Shown here in pieces: positions 32,881 to 36,416 of a stretch of DNA of 36,416 bases. Within the stretch, counting starts at the first letter, position 1; each line of letters opens with the position of its first letter. The notes below the pieces were generated by a model. That model searched no databases and had not been told where the DNA came from. It saw only the letters and a program-made list of their open reading frames with translations. This DNA comes from an uncultured Alphaproteobacteria bacterium (GTDB lineage Bacteria > Pseudomonadota > Alphaproteobacteria > HIMB59). A program made the translations under genes and the position numbers. The stretch is taken from NCBI GenBank assembly GCA_902610415.1, contig CACLVL010000009.1:1-36416 (forward strand), in the 5' to 3' direction.

Positions 32881-35234
32881 TGTTAAAAATTACAGGATAT
32901 AGTGACAAGTACTCAGCTCACCCTGGTGAAGAGGTAAAATTTTATATTAATGCTGAATACAATGATAGTTATGAAGTTCAATTAGTCCGCCTCATACATG
33001 GTGATACAAATCCTGAAGGCCCAGGATATAAAGAAGCTGAAATAGACGCTGCTTGTAATGGAACTTATCAAGGTAAAAATCAGAGAATACATGGTGGATC
33101 ATATATCATCATGCCTCAACACGATAATTTAAATTTAGAGAGCTTTACAATGCAGGCTTACATTTTCCCAACTACCCCAGACAAAGGGAGACAAGGAATT
33201 TTTACCAAATTTAATGAGGAAGAGAAAAAAGGTTACGGTCTTTTCGTTAATGATGAAGGTTGTTTGTCTGTAGAAATTGGTGATGGGTCTCAGGTTGTTA
33301 CTATTTCTTCAGAAAAAAAGCTTTTGAGAAAGGTTTGGTATCTAGTCATCGCAACATTTGATGCACAATCAAGGAGATTAACTCTTCACCAAGAACCAAG
33401 AGTTACATCTACTAATGGGGGTTTAGGCATGGCTATTTTGAATCCAATAGAAGAAACTTCAGCTATTATCGAAACTACTAGCTCAGTTTTACCTGCCGCT
33501 AATGATGCTCCTCTTCTACTTGCTGCCACAACTCTCAACAATAGATCAGGTCGACATATTTCTGGCGGACATTTCAAAGAAGTAACTTCTCCAATTGAAC
33601 TACCTGAGCAAACAAAGACTTTTAACGGCAAGATAGATAGACCTAGATTGTCTAATATTGCCTTATCGAAGGCTGAAATAGAAACACTTGCTTCAAGTTA
33701 TGATGAATGTAATACGACTGTCAGGTCAACAGTTGTCGGGGCTTGGGATTTTCACGCAAATATTGGTAAAAGTATTGCCTCAACAAAGATCGTTGATACA
33801 TCGCCAAATAACCATCATGGATTTATAATTAATATGCCAAACAGAGGTATGACTGGACATAACTGGACAGCAGATGAAATGGTTTTCCATCATAAACCTG
33901 AAGAGTATGGTGCAATTCATTTTCACGATGATGATATAGACGATGCGAGATGGGATGTAGATTTTACTCTAAAAGTACCTGAAGGATTAAAAAGTGGAGT
34001 TTATGCTGCAAGACTTAGAGTTGATGGAAGAGAGGAATCAGAAAATGAAGATTACATTCCATTTTGTGTTAAACCTCCTAAAGGAACAGCAACTGCAAAA
34101 ACTTTATTTCTGTTACCTACTAATAGCTACATGGCTTACTCCAATGATAATCTTGGAACCAACTCTGTTGTTGCACAATTATTAGCAGGTAAGGTTCCTG
34201 TACTAGAGCCTGCAGATTTATATTTAAATGAACACAGAGAATACGGACTATCAACCTATTCACTTCACTCAGATGGACACGGTGTATCTATATCATCGAG
34301 GCTCAGACCGATCCTTAATATGAGACCCAAATACAGACATTGGCTTTCTCCATCGTTATGGCAACTTAATGCTGACTTACATCTTACTGACTGGCTTGAG
34401 GAAAAAGGTTTCGATTTCGATGTTCTTACAGATGAGGATTTGGAACATGAGGGCATAAACTTATTAAATCGATATAAAGTTGTAATGACAGGAAGTCACC
34501 CAGAGTATTCATCTGAAAAATATATGGACGCTTTAGAGTCCTATCAAATGCAAGGTGGTAGATGTTTCTATTTAGGTTCTGATGGATTTTATTGGATTAG
34601 TGAATATCATCCTGACAACCCTAATATTACTGAAGTTCGAAAAGGTGAAGCTGGCACAAGAGCATGGACTTCTAACCCAGGCGAATATAATAATGCTTTT
34701 GATGGTAAATACGGTGGTATGTGGAGAGCTCGAGGAAGAATACCTTCTAAAGTTTGTGGTTTGACCTTTACATCTTATGGATTTGATGTTTCCTCATACT
34801 ACAAAAGAGAGGAAGATAGTTTTAAGCCTGAATGTTCTTGGATTTTTGAGGGGATAGGAGCAGATGAGGTGATTGGTGATTTTGGTTTAGTTGGTGGAGG
34901 AGCTGCCGGTTTGGAGTTAGACAGGTACGACTTAGAGTTTGGAACCCCACATAATGCATATTATTTGGCTCGTTCACAAGATCACTCTAATATGATGTTG
35001 CAAGTAAATGAGGAAATACACTTTGCTGTTCGGGGTTACTATGGTGGTGGTCATGAAAATCCAATGGTTAGAGCTGATATGATTTACTATAAAACACCTA
35101 ATAATGGTGCAATGTTTGCACCAGGTTCCTTGGCTTGGTGTGGAAGTCTCTCACATAATAATTATAATAATAATGTCTCTAGAATTATGGAAAATACGCT
35201 CAAAGGATTTTTAAAGGACGGTCCTTTACCTTAA
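32880..35234 (+). CDS. N,N-dimethylformamidase-like large (catalytic) subunit
   Basis: At 784 residues, close to the usual ~760. The N-terminal region YEVQLVRLIHGDTNPEGPGYKEA is a family hallmark, followed by a LamG-like beta sandwich (about 85-270). The catalytic half carries SYMAYSND, EYGLSTYSLHSDG and MTGSHPEYSS. Tyr420, Tyr460 and Glu542 align with the three iron ligands (Tyr399, Tyr440, Glu521) that I recall for Paracoccus DMFase. The end (SLAWCGSLSHNNYNNNVSRIM) is also family-like. These enzymes cleave the C-N bond of a small amide (for DMF to dimethylamine and formate). The true substrate here is unknown and need not be DMF. Confidence 0.9.
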   Translation: MLKITGYSDKYSAHPGEEVKFYINAEYNDSYEVQLVRLIHGDTNPEGPGYKEAEIDAACNGTYQGKNQRIHGGSYIIMPQHDNLNLESFTMQAYIFPTTPDKGRQGIFTKFNEEEKKGYGLFVNDEGCLSVEIGDGSQVVTISSEKKLLRKVWYLVIATFDAQSRRLTLHQEPRVTSTNGGLGMAILNPIEETSAIIETTSSVLPAANDAPLLLAATTLNNRSGRHISGGHFKEVTSPIELPEQTKTFNGKIDRPRLSNIALSKAEIETLASSYDECNTTVRSTVVGAWDFHANIGKSIASTKIVDTSPNNHHGFIINMPNRGMTGHNWTADEMVFHHKPEEYGAIHFHDDDIDDARWDVDFTLKVPEGLKSGVYAARLRVDGREESENEDYIPFCVKPPKGTATAKTLFLLPTNSYMAYSNDNLGTNSVVAQLLAGKVPVLEPADLYLNEHREYGLSTYSLHSDGHGVSISSRLRPILNMRPKYRHWLSPSLWQLNADLHLTDWLEEKGFDFDVLTDEDLEHEGINLLNRYKVVMTGSHPEYSSEKYMDALESYQMQGGRCFYLGSDGFYWISEYHPDNPNITEVRKGEAGTRAWTSNPGEYNNAFDGKYGGMWRARGRIPSKVCGLTFTSYGFDVSSYYKREEDSFKPECSWIFEGIGADEVIGDFGLVGGGAAGLELDRYDLEFGTPHNAYYLARSQDHSNMMLQVNEEIHFAVRGYYGGGHENPMVRADMIYYKTPNNGAMFAPGSLAWCGSLSHNNYNNNVSRIMENTLKGFLKDGPLP

Positions 35235-35237
35235 ACT

Positions 35238-35597
35238 ATGAAAAAACAAAATATGCAGGAGATCCCATGGGGAAAAGAGACACTTGGTGCTCTGGACACT
35301 CCGTTAAATGAGTTAGAAAAAAAAGCACTCCAAAATTTAGATGTAGATAAATTAAATGATATGGCAGAATGCCTCTTTGCTTTAAACAACAGACATTATG
35401 GCCCTATTCCTGGAACATATATGGTTATGTGTGTCGAGCCTGGTAAGACCTGGTGTGTTGGGCAGCTCAGCGCTGATAGAGCAAAACCTTTTGTTCTTTT
35501 TCCTGAACTTGTTTTTGATTCAGTTGAAAAAGCAACAAAAGCTGCCGAAGCTCTTAAAGCTGAAAAAGCTGAGAGCGTACCTTGTAGAAATATCTAA
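35238..35597 (+). CDS. Hypothetical protein of DMFase-like operon
   Basis: A 119-residue soluble protein, starting three bases after the large-subunit gene. The middle has a conserved-looking stretch RHYGPIPGTYMVMCVEPGKTWCVGQLSADRAKPFVLFPELVFDS, and the C-terminal part is an Ala/Glu/Lys-rich helix ending in VPCRNI. Three Cys are present. I do not recognise a family. Close linkage suggests a role with the amidase, for example as an accessory or assembly factor, but that is inference. Confidence 0.7.
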   Translation: MKKQNMQEIPWGKETLGALDTPLNELEKKALQNLDVDKLNDMAECLFALNNRHYGPIPGTYMVMCVEPGKTWCVGQLSADRAKPFVLFPELVFDSVEKATKAAEALKAEKAESVPCRNI

Positions 35598-35601
35598 CGA
35601 C

Positions 35602-35877
35602 ATGGCTAAAGCCAATGTCATGATAGATAACAACAAAACTAGAGTCACAGAATGGTCTTTTGAAGTTGGGGACTCAACTGGTCAGCACATTCATCAATAC
35701 GATTATGTAGTAGTGCCCTTATTAGATGGGGAACTTAAAATTGTAAATCATGATGGAGAGGAAACGATTTCGAAACTAGCAAAAGGTGGATCTTACTTTA
35801 GAGAAAAGGGAATTAACCATAATGTATATAATAACAATGATTTTATTTATAAATTTATTGAGATAGAATTTAAGTAG
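35602..35877 (+). CDS. Small single-domain cupin
   Basis: I choose the ATG at 35602, four bases after the preceding stop, because the upstream part of the same frame overlaps that gene and is not protein-like. The 91-residue product has a cupin core: DSTGQHIHQYDYVVVPLLDG with His29 and His31, then GGSYFREKGINHNVYN with His73. These are likely metal ligands; the usual Glu of motif 1 is not evident. The YDYVVVP and SYFR patterns are familiar from cupins linked to catabolic operons. Function unknown: could be an isomerase, a dioxygenase-like enzyme or a sensor. Confidence 0.82.
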   Translation: MAKANVMIDNNKTRVTEWSFEVGDSTGQHIHQYDYVVVPLLDGELKIVNHDGEETISKLAKGGSYFREKGINHNVYNNNDFIYKFIEIEFK

Positions 35878-36416
35878 ATGGAAAAAAAATTAAGCGAAAC
35901 TTACAAAAAATCTGATTTAGATCAATTTGATAAAATTATTACAAATAAACAAACTGATCAAAAAGTTAAAGAATATTCCATTAAAGAGGCAATTGAAGAC
36001 TCAAAAAAAGAATATAGCCACTTAACAAACTCTCAAGTCTCTACTGACATGAGGCTCTATATGTTTCAGACCGGAACACTAAAAACTAAAATGAAATATA
36101 TTAAGATGAACCAATCTAATGAGGATTTTGAAATTCCAGTCCCATGGTTTTTGATAAGGCATCCAAAAGGTGATGTGGTAATTGATGGGGGAAATGCAAA
36201 AGAAGTCAGTGAAGACAAACATGCTCATTGGGGTTCCGTTGTAGCTGCATACGATCCAATAATGGGAAAAACTGAAAATTGCATTGATCAACTTAATTCC
36301 ATTGGAGTTAATCCAGCAGGAATCAGATATGTTTTGCATTCTCACCTTCACCTTGATCACTCAGGCGGTGTTGGAAGATTTCCTAATGCAACACACTTAG
36401 TTCAACAAAAGGAGTA
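35878..36416 (+). CDS. Metallo-beta-lactamase fold hydrolase, lactonase-like (3' truncated)
   Basis: The ATG at 35878 directly follows the cupin stop, and the frame runs open off the right edge; 179 codons are visible. After a charged N-terminal region comes MRLYMFQTGTLKTK, then PWFLIRHPKGDVVIDGG, and HSHLHLDHSGGVG with the zinc motif HxHxDH (His156, His158, Asp160, His161). The order, with GNAKE after DGG, matches the AttM/AiiA-like N-acyl-homoserine-lactone lactonase branch. Roughly the last third is missing. In this operon it more likely opens a lactone or similar ring from the amide pathway, or cleans up a product. Not a true lactonase proven by sequence. Confidence 0.87.
   Translation, partial: MEKKLSETYKKSDLDQFDKIITNKQTDQKVKEYSIKEAIEDSKKEYSHLTNSQVSTDMRLYMFQTGTLKTKMKYIKMNQSNEDFEIPVPWFLIRHPKGDVVIDGGNAKEVSEDKHAHWGSVVAAYDPIMGKTENCIDQLNSIGVNPAGIRYVLHSHLHLDHSGGVGRFPNATHLVQQKE

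Noticed and set aside
32880..35234. Literal dimethylformamide degradation
   Set aside because: Family membership and iron ligands support a C-N hydrolase, but the natural substrate cannot be read from sequence and DMF is unlikely in seawater.
35398..35601. Upstream start for the cupin
   Set aside because: It lies in another frame of the preceding 119-residue gene and encodes an implausible hydrophobic/basic stretch; the ATG at 35602 fits the family.
36079..36360. Minus-strand reading frame at the right end
   Set aside because: It lies inside the metallo-beta-lactamase gene, whose plus-strand frame has clear catalytic motifs.

Overview
The window looks like the chromosome of a streamlined, free-living marine alphaproteobacterium. 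Four things point that way. The DNA is AT-rich throughout, and almost every base is coding: genes abut or overlap by 1-4 bases (TAATG and ATGA junctions recur), and no intergenic gap exceeds about 145 bp. There is a proteorhodopsin-family gene. The gene content is dominated by uptake and catabolism of small organics. A SAR11-like or HIMB59-like lineage would fit, but that assignment is inference from style and content. I saw no tRNA, rRNA, CRISPR array, insertion sequence or integrase.

Layout. (1) About 1-5916, plus strand: a carbohydrate/cyclitol catabolic operon, with a 5'-truncated succinate-semialdehyde-type aldehyde dehydrogenase, a Gfo/Idh/MocA oxidoreductase, an IolC-like kinase, IolB, an IolJ-like class II aldolase and an aldose 1-epimerase. 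It fits the middle of the myo-inositol pathway. (2) 5917-10177, minus: a Gld-type ABC-2 exporter operon (ATPase, permease, GldG-like protein, DUF4340 protein). (3) 10252-11415, minus: an iron-type alcohol dehydrogenase. (4) 11545-13255, plus: an orphan ParA-like ATPase with a possibly leaderless start, then two unknown proteins. (5) 13242-26148: a two-armed divergent locus around a 145-bp control region (20045-20189). The minus arm runs sugar-type periplasmic binding protein, two-domain ABC ATPase, KipI-like protein, KipA-like protein, biotinyl carrier, glutathione transferase and two unknown proteins. The plus arm runs LamB/YcsF (PxpA-like) protein, biotin carboxylase and two ABC permeases. 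Together they make one importer plus a split biotin-dependent carboxylase of the urea-carboxylase/5-oxoprolinase superfamily, whose substrate is probably an amide or lactam. (6) 26272-36416, plus: a divergent rhodopsin, then a flotillin/YqiK-like SPFH protein with a very long coiled coil, an SCP2-like protein, an alpha/beta hydrolase, a sodium:solute symporter, a 23-codon leader-like micro-ORF, both subunits of an N,N-dimethylformamidase-like iron amidohydrolase, an unknown protein, a cupin, and a lactonase-type metallo-beta-lactamase cut by the window end.

How they may work together. Region 5 couples uptake of one substrate to ATP- and biotin-dependent N-carboxylation and ring opening or hydrolysis. 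Region 6 looks like a second amide-degradation module: symporter import, then C-N cleavage by the DMFase-like enzyme, with extra hydrolases. A light-responsive membrane protein and a membrane-domain scaffold protein lie at the junction of the two. The most unusual points are the rhodopsin motif (Asp-Asn-Ile instead of Asp-Thr-Glu), its pairing with an SPFH protein, a 757-residue ABC permease with about 420 extra membrane residues, a roughly 130-residue extension on the KipI-like subunit, and the leader-like micro-ORF before the DMFase genes.
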